NCBI RefSeq assembly: GCF_041435335.1
Contig: NZ_CP108430.1
Coordinates: forward strand, 7,405,001 to 7,469,000
From: Streptomyces sp. NBC_01283
GTDB lineage: Bacteria > Actinomycetota > Actinomycetes > Streptomycetales > Streptomycetaceae
Length of the DNA: 64,000 bases
Direction: 5' to 3'
Both the position numbers and the translations under genes were made by a program. Of the stretch, positions 54,650-61,589 are shown piece after piece. Below the pieces are notes generated by a model that was given only the letters and a program-made list of their open reading frames with translations, was not told the origin of the DNA and did not search any database. Position 1 is the stretch's first letter. Every line of letters starts with the position of its first letter.

Positions 54650-54946
54650 GTGAAGGGTGATCGCGTGGAGATAGTCGTGGACGCCGGGGACACGACGCGG
54701 ACGTACGAGGTGGTGGCGAGCCGGGCGGGCCGCCGGGTGGAGACAGCGGTGCGCAGAGGGGTGGTCGAAGTGAGCGAAGTCACCCTGGGGGTCCCCCCGC
54801 GTCCTTCAGGCAGCGGGGGAGGCTCCGTCGTGCGGACGGCACGGTTCATGGCGACCCGTGTCCTGGCTCTGGTCGAGCAGCCCATTCCGCGGGAGGACAC
54901 CTCCGAGCAGGCGGCACGACCCCTCCGGGAAGACCCTGAGACCTAG
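54650..54946 (+). CDS. conserved small hypothetical protein
   Basis: A 98-residue protein starting GTG 54650 (MKGDRVEIVVDAGDTTRTYE), with GGGGG eight bases upstream. The first ~45 residues form a beta-rich segment (VEIVVDAGDTTRTYEVVAS, RRVETAVRRGVVEVSEVTL); the remainder is Gly/Ser-rich then polar. It has no membrane helix or signal. I do not recognise the family. Codon usage is normal for the genome, supporting a real gene. Confidence 0.65.
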   Translation: MKGDRVEIVVDAGDTTRTYEVVASRAGRRVETAVRRGVVEVSEVTLGVPPRPSGSGGGSVVRTARFMATRVLALVEQPIPREDTSEQAARPLREDPET

Positions 54947-55144
54947 GACCCCGTCTCCACCCATGGGAGTACGCGGGGGCCGATCGCTCATCCTCCGGGA
55001 GGCCCGCCAATCGGTACGAGGGCATGACGACCCACGCTTCGGGCGCACCTAGATTTGAGGTCAAGCGGCGGGTGCAGCACTCGTCCCCCGAGGTCCGACA
55101 CCCGCCGCTGTCACATTCATACAGACTCGGTCAGGAGAGGAACC

Positions 55145-55351
55145 ATGGCGGACACGGCACCGCGGGCAATGGTCCGCACGCAGGGACGTAAGGCTTTCGC
55201 CACGTTCGGCGTCCGCCCGTCCGGCACGCGCCATCCCTTGGTGGCGACGGCCATGGTTCTTCCTCTGGCGGCCCTGCTGGTGGTCGTCTTCGGCGGCTGG
55301 GACGCAGTGGTCACACAGGCGTCGTCCGTGGGCGTGATGCTGGGGCGCTGA
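55145..55351 (+). CDS. small single-TM membrane protein
   Basis: A 68-residue protein beginning MADTAPRAMVRTQGRKAF with one hydrophobic helix (about 37-57; LVATAMVLPLAALLVVVFGGW) and a short C-terminus. GGAGAGG lies five bases before the ATG at 55145, which decides the start over the longer open frame. It is a single gene ended by a strong hairpin. No known family. Confidence 0.68.
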   Translation: MADTAPRAMVRTQGRKAFATFGVRPSGTRHPLVATAMVLPLAALLVVVFGGWDAVVTQASSVGVMLGR

Positions 55352-55442
55352 GCGGCGCCCCGGGCCCGGATGAGCGGTCCGGGCGGGGACATCCGGCCAG
55401 GAAACCCCGTGGGGACGGGGGTGCGGCGGACGGCACGAGAAA

Positions 55443-55472
55443 TGCCCGCGCAGCTGGGGAGCTGCGCGGGCA
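55443..55472 (+). terminator. terminator after the small membrane protein gene
   Basis: A 13-bp perfect stem (TGCCCGCGCAGCT and complement) with a GGGG loop, then CTTCTTTG, resembling a classical intrinsic terminator. Confidence 0.8.
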
Positions 55473-55579
55473 CTTCTTTGTGCTGGGAGCCTGTGGGGTG
55501 CCGAGGGCTCCGCGGGGTTCTCCTGCGCCCCCCCCGCGTACGCTCGCGGGAGCATCGATCGACGTACCCCGGGGGATCC

Positions 55580-56518
55580 GTGACCGCCTTGCTGGCTGTG
55601 CTGACCGAGGAGGCCGGCCACGCGGCCCACCGGGCCCCGCGTCCCTGCGCGTGCGTGCCCGAAGTCGTCCTCGCGGACCGGGATGATGCCACGGTCGTCC
55701 GGCACGGGGACACCGTCGCCAAGGCGCACGCCCCTGGCACGGACCCCGCCGAGCTTGCGGTCCGTCTGCAGGTTGCCGCCGCCCTCCACGGCACCCTCCT
55801 CCCGCCGCTCGGCGATACCGCGATACCGCTGCACGGGCGCCTCGTCACCTGCTGGGAGGCCGGTACCCCGGTGGACCGCGACGACCCCGACGCCGCCCCC
55901 TGGGAAGCCGTGGCGACCCTCCTCGCCCGCCTGCACGCCACATCCCCCGCGGAACTCCCGCAGCCGCTCCCCGACATGCGCGGCCCCGCGAAGGCCGCCC
56001 GCGCGATGACGCGGATGCGGGCCGCGGGTCCGCACCCCGCGGCAGCCCCCGTCGAGCGCGCCTGGGCCACGCTGCCCGCCTGGGCCCGGGCCGAGGCGCC
56101 CGCACCGCCCCCCAAGCTCCTGTGCCACGGCGACCTCCATCTGGGCCAGCTCGTCCGCACACCCGCCGGGCGCTGGCTGCTCATCGACATCGACGATCTC
56201 GGCCTCGGCGACCCGGCCTGGGACCTGGCCCGCCCCGCCGCCTGGTACGCCTGCGGCCTCCTCGCCCCCGACGAGTGGACCCGCTTCCTCACCGCCTACC
56301 GCGCGGCACGCGGACCGGCGGTTCCGCCCGACGGCACGGACCCCTGGCCCGCCCTCGACGTACCGGCCCGCGCCCTCACCGCGCAGACAGCCGCCCTGGC
56401 CGTCGCCAAGTCCGTCAAGGAGAACCGGGCCCTGGACGAGGTGGAGCTGGCCGTGGTCGACGCCTGTGATCGAATGGCCGCCCTCCCACCGGAGTTGGAG
56501 CCCACCACCACGAAGTAG
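55580..56518 (+). CDS. aminoglycoside-phosphotransferase-fold (APH/choline kinase-like) protein
   Basis: A 312-residue kinase-like protein. The catalytic loop reads LLCHGDLHLGQLVRTP and the metal-binding segment LLIDIDDLGLGDPAWDLARP, matching the APH family. The N-terminal lobe is short (ADRDDATVVRHGDTVAKAHA includes the candidate ATP-binding Lys). Similar proteins phosphorylate small hydroxyl compounds, and some confer antibiotic resistance, but sequence alone does not indicate that here. GTG 55580 follows CGGGGGA. Confidence 0.82.
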   Translation: MTALLAVLTEEAGHAAHRAPRPCACVPEVVLADRDDATVVRHGDTVAKAHAPGTDPAELAVRLQVAAALHGTLLPPLGDTAIPLHGRLVTCWEAGTPVDRDDPDAAPWEAVATLLARLHATSPAELPQPLPDMRGPAKAARAMTRMRAAGPHPAAAPVERAWATLPAWARAEAPAPPPKLLCHGDLHLGQLVRTPAGRWLLIDIDDLGLGDPAWDLARPAAWYACGLLAPDEWTRFLTAYRAARGPAVPPDGTDPWPALDVPARALTAQTAALAVAKSVKENRALDEVELAVVDACDRMAALPPELEPTTTK

Positions 56519-56587
56519 GGTGCAACGCACCGAAGCCGGGCAGAGTTCCGGCGAAACAGTCACGACCGGCGAGGAGTTGAGCCGACC

Positions 56588-56893
56588 ATGCAGTGTCCCA
56601 AGTGCCACGCACCGATGCACACGTACAACCGCAATGGCGTCCAGATCGAGCAGTGCAGCGGTTGCCGCGGGATATTCCTCGACTATGGCGAGCTCGAGTC
56701 CCTGAGCCGGCTGGAGAGCCAGTGGGGCGGCCAGCAGGCCCCGCCCCCACCGCCCGCCCCGCAGGGCTACCCGGCCGCTCAGGCCCCGGCCTGGGGCGCT
56801 CCCCAGCACGGCGGCCACCACGGCGGTCACGGCGGGCACTACGGCCACCACAAGCGTCACCAGAGCTTCGGACACATGCTCTTCTCCTCCTGA
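56588..56893 (+). CDS. TFIIB-type zinc-ribbon protein with His-rich tail
   Basis: A 101-residue protein with a zf-TFIIB ribbon at the N-terminus: CPKCHAPM ... IEQCSGCRGIFLDYGELE (four Cys at about residues 3, 6, 23 and 26). It is followed by a Pro/Ala-rich linker and a striking His/Gly tail (GGHHGGHGGHYGHHKRHQ, about 76-93) that could bind metal. Zf-TFIIB proteins are common and their role is unknown. ATG 56588 follows GAGGAG. The downstream hairpin is shared with the converging tRNA operon. Confidence 0.87.
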   Translation: MQCPKCHAPMHTYNRNGVQIEQCSGCRGIFLDYGELESLSRLESQWGGQQAPPPPPAPQGYPAAQAPAWGAPQHGGHHGGHGGHYGHHKRHQSFGHMLFSS

Positions 56894-56906
56894 CCGGAGG
56901 AACGAC

Positions 56907-56940
56907 GAAGCCCCCGGCCGTGGGAACGGCCGGGGGCTTC
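56907..56940. terminator. bidirectional terminator between zinc-ribbon gene and tRNA operon
   Basis: A 14-bp perfect stem (GAAGCCCCCGGCCG and complement) around TGGGAA, followed on the plus strand by G-T-A-C and preceded on the minus strand by the last tRNA. Confidence 0.8.
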
Positions 56941-56950
56941 GTACGGGTGG

Positions 56951-57022
56951 TGCGCGATACTGGGATTGAACCAGTGACCTCTTCCGTGTCAGGGAAGCGC
57001 TCTCCCGCTGAGCTAATCGCGC
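56951..57022 (-). tRNA. tRNA-Val (GAC), copy 1
   Basis: A 72-base cloverleaf with acceptor GCGCGAT/ATCGCGC, D arm GCTC...GAGC, anticodon loop CTGACAC (anticodon GAC, reading GUC) and T arm ACTGG-TTCAATC-CCAGT. A CCA follows the discriminator A at 56948-56950, so the 3' end is genome-encoded. It is the last gene of the Gly-Cys-Val-Val-Val operon. Confidence 0.95.
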
Positions 57023-57051
57023 GGGTCAACCTGCGTGTGCTGCGTACTGCG

Positions 57052-57123
57052 TGCGCGATACTGGGATTGAACCAGTGACCTCTTCCGTGTCAGGGAAGCG
57101 CTCTCCCGCTGAGCTAATCGCGC
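57052..57123 (-). tRNA. tRNA-Val (GAC), copy 2
   Basis: Identical across all 72 bases to copy 1, but without an encoded CCA (the discriminator A is followed by CGC). The 29-base spacers in this operon are short, indicating a polycistronic precursor. Confidence 0.95.
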
Positions 57124-57165
57124 GGGTTCAGACCTCAGGAAGACGGAGCCTTCGAGAAGATCCAG

Positions 57166-57237
57166 TGGACGATACTGGGATTGAACCAGTGACCTCTTCC
57201 GTGTCAGGGAAGCGCTCTCCCGCTGAGCTAATCGTCC
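57166..57237 (-). tRNA. tRNA-Val (GAC), copy 3, variant acceptor stem
   Basis: The body from the D arm to the T arm is identical to copies 1 and 2, with the GAC anticodon, but the acceptor stem is GGACGAT/ATCGTCC instead of GCGCGAT/ATCGCGC. Both strands changed together, so pairing is kept. No encoded CCA. Confidence 0.95.
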
Positions 57238-57241
57238 TTGG

Positions 57242-57312
57242 AGGTGGAGACGGGATTTGAACCCGTGTAGACGGCTTTGCAGGCCGTTGCCTCGCCTCTC
57301 GGCCACTCCACC
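57242..57312 (-). tRNA. tRNA-Cys (GCA)
   Basis: A 71-base cloverleaf: acceptor GGTGGAG/CTCCACC with discriminator U, anticodon stem ACGGC/GCCGT with loop CTGCAAA (anticodon GCA), T loop TTCAAAT. It lies between tRNA-Gly and the valine tRNAs. The 3' CCA is not encoded. Confidence 0.95.
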
Positions 57313-57351
57313 AGGAGTGCGGGGGGTCGGGAAGATCCCCCACTTCCTGCG

Positions 57352-57424
57352 AGCGGACGACCAGGTTCGAACTGGCGACCTCAACCTTGGCAAGGTTGCG
57401 CTCTACCAACTGAGCTACGTCCGC
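57352..57424 (-). tRNA. tRNA-Gly (GCC)
   Basis: A 73-base cloverleaf with acceptor GCGGACG/CGTCCGC, discriminator U, anticodon loop TTGCCAA (anticodon GCC, reading GGC) and T loop TTCGAAC. It is the first gene of the operon. Confidence 0.95.
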
Positions 57425-57466
57425 TTGTCTTTCCCGGCCCGCTTGCGCGTCCCGGCGACGTGTTGA

Positions 57467-57494
57467 ACTCTAGCGGATTCCTGGGCCAGTACAA
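57467..57494 (-). promoter_or_regulatory. promoter of the tRNA operon
   Basis: On the minus strand TTGTAC (57489-57494) and TAGAGT (57467-57472) are separated by 16 bases, about 45 bases upstream of tRNA-Gly. A housekeeping-type promoter at the expected place. Confidence 0.6.
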
Positions 57495-57569
57495 AAACGC
57501 GTTTGCGCAGCGTGCTGCGCTGTCACCGGCCCGGGGCGCGACCGGGACACCGGTCATAGACTCACAGAC

Positions 57570-58646
57570 GTGCACAGCGCCCCTCGGATGTCCTCCCGGC
57601 CGCCCTCCGGGGCGTCCCTGCCCATGGCGCGCTTCGGCGGCCTCCTCGCGACCGGCCTCAGGGACGTGACCAGCGATCCCTCGGCGCTGGACTCCCACGG
57701 CTTCTGGGCCGTCTCCGCGAACTTCGAGGGCGAACTGGTCTGTGCCCGCTTCGACGACGTACGCGCGGATCCGGTGCCCGCGCCGGTGCCCGGCGCGTGG
57801 CGGGGGCCCGCCGCAGGTGACTGGACGTCGTCGCTCGACCGCGCCGCGTATGTGGACGGGGTGCGTCGTGTGCGGGAACACATCGCGGCCGGAGACGTCT
57901 ATCAGGCGAACCTCTGCCGCGTGCTGTCCGCGCCCGCCCCCGAGGACGCCGACGTGGACGCCCTGACGGCGCTCCTGGCGCGCGGGAACCCCGCTCCGTA
58001 CGCCGGGACGATCCGCCTGCCGGACCACGGCGTCGAGATAGCCACGGCGTCGCCCGAGCTGTTCCTGCGGCGCGCGGGCGGTGTCGTCGAGTCGGGGCCG
58101 ATCAAGGGGACGGGCCGGACCGAGGCGGATCTCCTGGAGAAGGACTACGCCGAGAACGTCATGATCGTGGACCTCGTCCGCAACGACCTCGGGCGGATAT
58201 GCGTGACCGGCTCCGTGACCGTGCCCGACCTGTGCGTGGTCGAGAAGCATCCGGGCCTCGTCCATCTCGTCTCCACCGTCCGGGGCGAGCTGAGGCCCGG
58301 CGCCGGCTGGCCCGAACTCCTCGCGGCCGCCTTCCCGCCCGGGTCCGTCACCGGTGCCCCCAAGTCGAGCGCCCTGCGCATCATCGACGCCCTGGAGACC
58401 GCGCCCCGCGGCCCGTACTGCGGCGGCATCGGCTGGGTCGACGCCGACCGGGGCACCGGTGAACTGGCCGTCGGCATCCGCACCTTCTGGATCGACCGCG
58501 CGGAGGGCGTGCTGCGGTTCGGCACCGGCGCCGGGATCACCTGGGGCTCGGACCCCGAGGGGGAGTGGCGGGAGACCGAACTGAAGGCGGAACGGCTGCT
58601 GGCGGTAGCGTCGGGAGCGTACGAAGTGAGTGGAGGGACCCTTTAG
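57570..58646 (+). CDS. pabB: aminodeoxychorismate synthase component I (chorismate-binding)
   Basis: A 358-residue chorismate-utilising enzyme. The conserved core includes YVDGVRRVREHIAAGDVYQANL, ASPELFLRR, ESGPIKGTGRT, NVMIVDLVRNDLGRIC, PGSVTGAPKSSALRII and GELAVGIRTFW. It would aminate chorismate to aminodeoxychorismate for folate or secondary metabolites. It is shorter at the N-terminus than stand-alone anthranilate synthases, which is common in this group. GTG 57570 is used; ATG 57588 and 57624 are alternatives. The stop overlaps the next start by one base. No glutamine amidotransferase is in view. Confidence 0.93.
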   Translation: MHSAPRMSSRPPSGASLPMARFGGLLATGLRDVTSDPSALDSHGFWAVSANFEGELVCARFDDVRADPVPAPVPGAWRGPAAGDWTSSLDRAAYVDGVRRVREHIAAGDVYQANLCRVLSAPAPEDADVDALTALLARGNPAPYAGTIRLPDHGVEIATASPELFLRRAGGVVESGPIKGTGRTEADLLEKDYAENVMIVDLVRNDLGRICVTGSVTVPDLCVVEKHPGLVHLVSTVRGELRPGAGWPELLAAAFPPGSVTGAPKSSALRIIDALETAPRGPYCGGIGWVDADRGTGELAVGIRTFWIDRAEGVLRFGTGAGITWGSDPEGEWRETELKAERLLAVASGAYEVSGGTL

Positions 58647-59467
58647 TGAAGATCTGGCTCAATGGCGGCCTGCAGGACCTCGAGACGGCCCGCGTCTCCG
58701 TGCTCGACCACGGCCTGACCGTCGGTGACGGAATCTTCGAGACGGTGAAGTCGGTCGAGGGGCGGCCCTTCGCGCTGACCCGGCACCTGGACCGGCTCGC
58801 CCGTTCGGCACGTGGCCTCGGTCTGCCCGAGCCGGACCTCGACGAGGTGCGCGCGGCCTGCGCCGCCGTGCTCGACGCCAACCCGATGCCGCTGGGGCGA
58901 CTGCGCATCACGTACACCGGAGGCCTCTCGCCGCTCGGCTCGGACCGGGGTGACCAGGGGCCGACGCTGATCGCCGCCCTCGGTGAGGTCAGCAGGCGAC
59001 CCGACTCGACCGCCGTCATCACGGTGCCGTGGACCCGCAACGAGCGCGGCGCCCTGACCGGCCTGAAGACCACGTCGTACGCCGAGAACGTCGTCGCCCT
59101 CGCGCGCGCGAGCGAACAGGGCGCCACGGAGGCGCTGTTCGCCAACACGGTGGGGCAGCTCTGCGAAGGCACGGGGTCGAACGTCTTCGTGGTGCTCGAC
59201 GGCGAGATCCACACGCCGCCGGTCGCCTCCGGGTGCCTGGCGGGCATCACGCGCGCGTTGGCCGTCGACTGGACGGGCGCGCGTGAGAGCGATCTGCCGT
59301 TCGACGTCCTGGACAGGGCCGACGAGGTGTTCCTGACCTCGACGCTCCGTGACGTGCAGGCCGTGCACCGGATCGACGGGCGCGAACTGCCGGGCGCACC
59401 GGGCCCCGTGACCGCCAAGGCGATGCGGATCTTCGGCGAGCGGGCGGCGGACGACCTCGACCCGTGA
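58646..59467 (+). CDS. pabC: aminodeoxychorismate lyase (class IV PLP aminotransferase fold)
   Basis: A 273-residue fold-type IV PLP enzyme that releases pyruvate from aminodeoxychorismate to give p-aminobenzoate. DHGLTVGDGIFETVKSVEGR is the class IV signature start, the PLP Lys lies in GLKTTSYAENVVALARA, and QLCEGTGSNVFVVLDG and TPPVASGCLAGITR are conserved. GTG at 58646 overlaps the pabB TAG by one base (TAGTG), coupling the two. The BCAT family is the alternative, but the pabB context favours PabC. Confidence 0.93.
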   Translation: MKIWLNGGLQDLETARVSVLDHGLTVGDGIFETVKSVEGRPFALTRHLDRLARSARGLGLPEPDLDEVRAACAAVLDANPMPLGRLRITYTGGLSPLGSDRGDQGPTLIAALGEVSRRPDSTAVITVPWTRNERGALTGLKTTSYAENVVALARASEQGATEALFANTVGQLCEGTGSNVFVVLDGEIHTPPVASGCLAGITRALAVDWTGARESDLPFDVLDRADEVFLTSTLRDVQAVHRIDGRELPGAPGPVTAKAMRIFGERAADDLDP

Positions 59468-59541
59468 GCGGCCGGGCAAGAGGCCGCAACTGCTTGTAAT
59501 CCACATGACGCACGAGCCGCAGGGCGGGTAGAACTCCACTG

Positions 59542-60366
59542 ATGACCACGACCCTGCGGCCGACCGGGCCGCTTCAGCAGAGCGCTGACGGCGCCAAGTC
59601 ACGCACATACGAAGTGCGCGTGAACAGCCGTCCTGTGGGCGGGATAGAACTCGCCACGCATCCCGTGTTCGGGCCCGGTGTCGCCGAGATGCGGGATCTG
59701 AGCATCAAGGAGCCCGACCGCAGACGCGGCCGTGCCACCGTGGCGGTGCTCGCCGCCGAGGAGGTGGCGCGCGGCTGGGGCTGCGAGCGGATCGAGGTGG
59801 CCGTGCCCGCCGAGGCCGCGGCGGCCCACCGCCTCGCCGTGTCCCTCGGCTACGTGGAGCGCAACCGCCAGATGGTCAAGCCCCTGACCGCCGGGCCGCC
59901 CGCGCTCCCGGAGGGCGTCGAGGGGCGGCCGATGACCGAGGACGAGTACGAGGTCTGGCTGGCCCGCGAGAAGGAGGACTACGCACAGACCTGGATCGAG
60001 CGCGGCGTCCCCGCGGCGGAGGCGCGCGCCAAGTCAGACGCCGACCACGCGGACCACCTGCCGCAGGGCATCGCCACCCCCGGTACCCGCCTCAGTGTGC
60101 TCACCCACGAGGGCACGGCGGTCGGCACCCTGTGGCTGGCGCGGCGCGGATCCGACGGGTTCGTCTTCGACGTCGCGGTCGACGAGGAGTACCGCGGACA
60201 CGGCCACGGCCGGTCCCTGATGTTCCTCGCGGAGACCCAGGCGCAGGAGGCGGGCCTCGGCCGCCTGGGCCTCAACGTCTTCGCGGGCAACACCCCGGCC
60301 CTGCGCCTGTACGAGTCACTGGGCTTCGAGCCGGTCATGTACTACGTCTACAAGCAGCTGCTCTAG
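59542..60366 (+). CDS. tandem GNAT acetyltransferase
   Basis: A 274-residue protein with two GNAT-like halves. The N-terminal half (about 20-115; RDLSIKEPDRRRGRATVAVLA) resembles a partial motif A. The C-terminal half (about 180-273) has FDVAVDEEYRGHGHGRSLMFLA, a complete motif A, and NTPALRLYESLGFEPVMYYVYK. Such tandem GNATs often keep one active domain, here probably the second. ATG 59542. A 12-base sequence shared with 33322 lies 34 bases upstream. The 3' end overlaps the convergent DsbA-like gene. Confidence 0.87.
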   Translation: MTTTLRPTGPLQQSADGAKSRTYEVRVNSRPVGGIELATHPVFGPGVAEMRDLSIKEPDRRRGRATVAVLAAEEVARGWGCERIEVAVPAEAAAAHRLAVSLGYVERNRQMVKPLTAGPPALPEGVEGRPMTEDEYEVWLAREKEDYAQTWIERGVPAAEARAKSDADHADHLPQGIATPGTRLSVLTHEGTAVGTLWLARRGSDGFVFDVAVDEEYRGHGHGRSLMFLAETQAQEAGLGRLGLNVFAGNTPALRLYESLGFEPVMYYVYKQLL

Positions 60367-60905
60367 GTGTTCCTGGAGTCCTGGCCGGAGTCCGCGAGCA
60401 GGCGGTCCGCGATCTCCTCGATGCGCTCGCGCAGGCCCTCCTGGCTCTTGCCGCCGTCGAGGCGCTCGTCCCCGATGACGTACGTCGGCGTCCCGGTGAC
60501 GCCGATCGCCTTGCCCTCGGCCTGGTCCGCGTCGACGATCAGCATGTGCCGGCCGTCGACGAGCGCGGTGTCGAACTCCTCCGCGTCCAGGCCCAGTTCA
60601 CGCGCGGCCTCGACCAGGAAGGGTTCGCCCTTGCGGGTCAGCTCCTCGACCTTGCCGAGCACGGCCTCCACGTACGGCCAGCCCTGCCCTTGCTCGAAGG
60701 CCTCCTCGGCGGCCTGGGCGGCGGCGAAGGCGTGCTGGTGCTTCTCGAGGGGGAAGTGCCGGAGCCGCAGGTCGACGCGGTCGCCGTAGCGGGCACGGAG
60801 CGCGCGTACGTCATCGAGGGCGGTCCGGCAGTCCGGGCACTGCAGCTCGCACCAGATGTCGATGACGAGGGGGCCGGCGGGGGCCGCGGGGGCAGAGTCG
60901 CTCAT
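60363..60905 (-). CDS. DsbA/FrnE-like thioredoxin-fold oxidoreductase
   Basis: A 180-residue protein. The N-terminal active site reads WCELQCPDCRTAL, containing the CPDC (CxxC) redox pair; a helical insertion follows, then KAIGVTGTPTYVIGDERL with the cis-Pro (TGTPT) and a short C-terminal helix. This matches 2-hydroxychromene isomerase/DsbA-like (FrnE) proteins. No signal peptide, so a cytosolic role is likely. ATG 60903-60905. Its stop overlaps the GNAT stop by three bases in CTAG. Confidence 0.9.
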   Translation of the reverse strand: MSDSAPAAPAGPLVIDIWCELQCPDCRTALDDVRALRARYGDRVDLRLRHFPLEKHQHAFAAAQAAEEAFEQGQGWPYVEAVLGKVEELTRKGEPFLVEAARELGLDAEEFDTALVDGRHMLIVDADQAEGKAIGVTGTPTYVIGDERLDGGKSQEGLRERIEEIADRLLADSGQDSRNT

Positions 60906-61104
60906 GGGACACAGTCTTCCAGCCCCGTGTCCGCCTCCCAACCGGGGCCGGGGCGCCGACCGGAACCTACGGAGGAGACGGGACCCTGATATGTCCCTGA
61001 AGTCCGCTCGGAGCGTGGCCCGGGAGGGCCCACCCGGTGCAGGATGGAGGGGAAGACCGTGCCATTCAGGGCCACTGTCTACGCCCGCACGCCTGGAGGA
61101 CCGG

Positions 61105-61548
61105 ATGATTGCCGAGACCGTCTGTTCCGCCGTATCCGCGGCCGGCCTCGGCATTGCCGCGATCACGGCCTATCGCAAGCGTTTCCTCGCGGCCACGCGC
61201 CTCGCCGCCTACTCGCTGGTCCCGGTCGCCCTCGTGATGACCGGTGTCGTCGGATGGCTGTCGGACACCGCCTTCAGCATGAAGGCGTGGGCCGGCTTCG
61301 GGGTGCTCGGCGTCGCCTGGCTCCTCTTCATGATCACTCGCGCCGTGGAGCGCCGCTCCGGAGGCACCCGCAAGGAGCGCAAGGCCGCGAAGGCGGCCCA
61401 GCGCGACGCGGTGGCCCCCGCGGCGTCCGCACCCTCCCTGGGCCAGGGCGTCCGGCCGGCCGCCCAGCCCGCGGCTCAGCCGAAGGCCGCCGCGCCCAAG
61501 GAGGACTTCAGCGACATCGAGGCCATCCTGAAGAAGCACGGCATCTGA
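61105..61548 (+). CDS. membrane protein, actinobacterial
   Basis: A 147-residue protein with two to three helices (AETVCSAVSAAGLGIAAITA, AAYSLVPVALVMTGVVGWL, AWAGFGVLGVAWLLFMITR) and a basic then Ala/Pro-rich cytoplasmic tail ending FSDIEAILKKHGI. ATG 61105 (MIAETV) is chosen because the upstream frame reads through the DsbA region. Related proteins are sometimes mis-annotated as cellulose synthase. Function unknown. Confidence 0.78.
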   Translation: MIAETVCSAVSAAGLGIAAITAYRKRFLAATRLAAYSLVPVALVMTGVVGWLSDTAFSMKAWAGFGVLGVAWLLFMITRAVERRSGGTRKERKAAKAAQRDAVAPAASAPSLGQGVRPAAQPAAQPKAAAPKEDFSDIEAILKKHGI

Positions 61549-61589
61549 GCCCCGAGAGCGGATCACCACGGCACTCGTGCGCGAGGTGG

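Noticed and set aside
55533..55550. CCCGCG-TACGCT-CGCGGG inverted repeat before the APH-like gene
   Set aside because: Arms are only six bases of GC-rich sequence, easily formed by chance here; the central TACGCT may simply be a -10 element.
56951..57237. Regularly spaced near-identical repeats, CRISPR-like at first glance
   Set aside because: The repeats fold into tRNA-Val cloverleaves with GAC anticodons; unit length and internal structure exclude a CRISPR array. The short ORFs over this region are artefacts.
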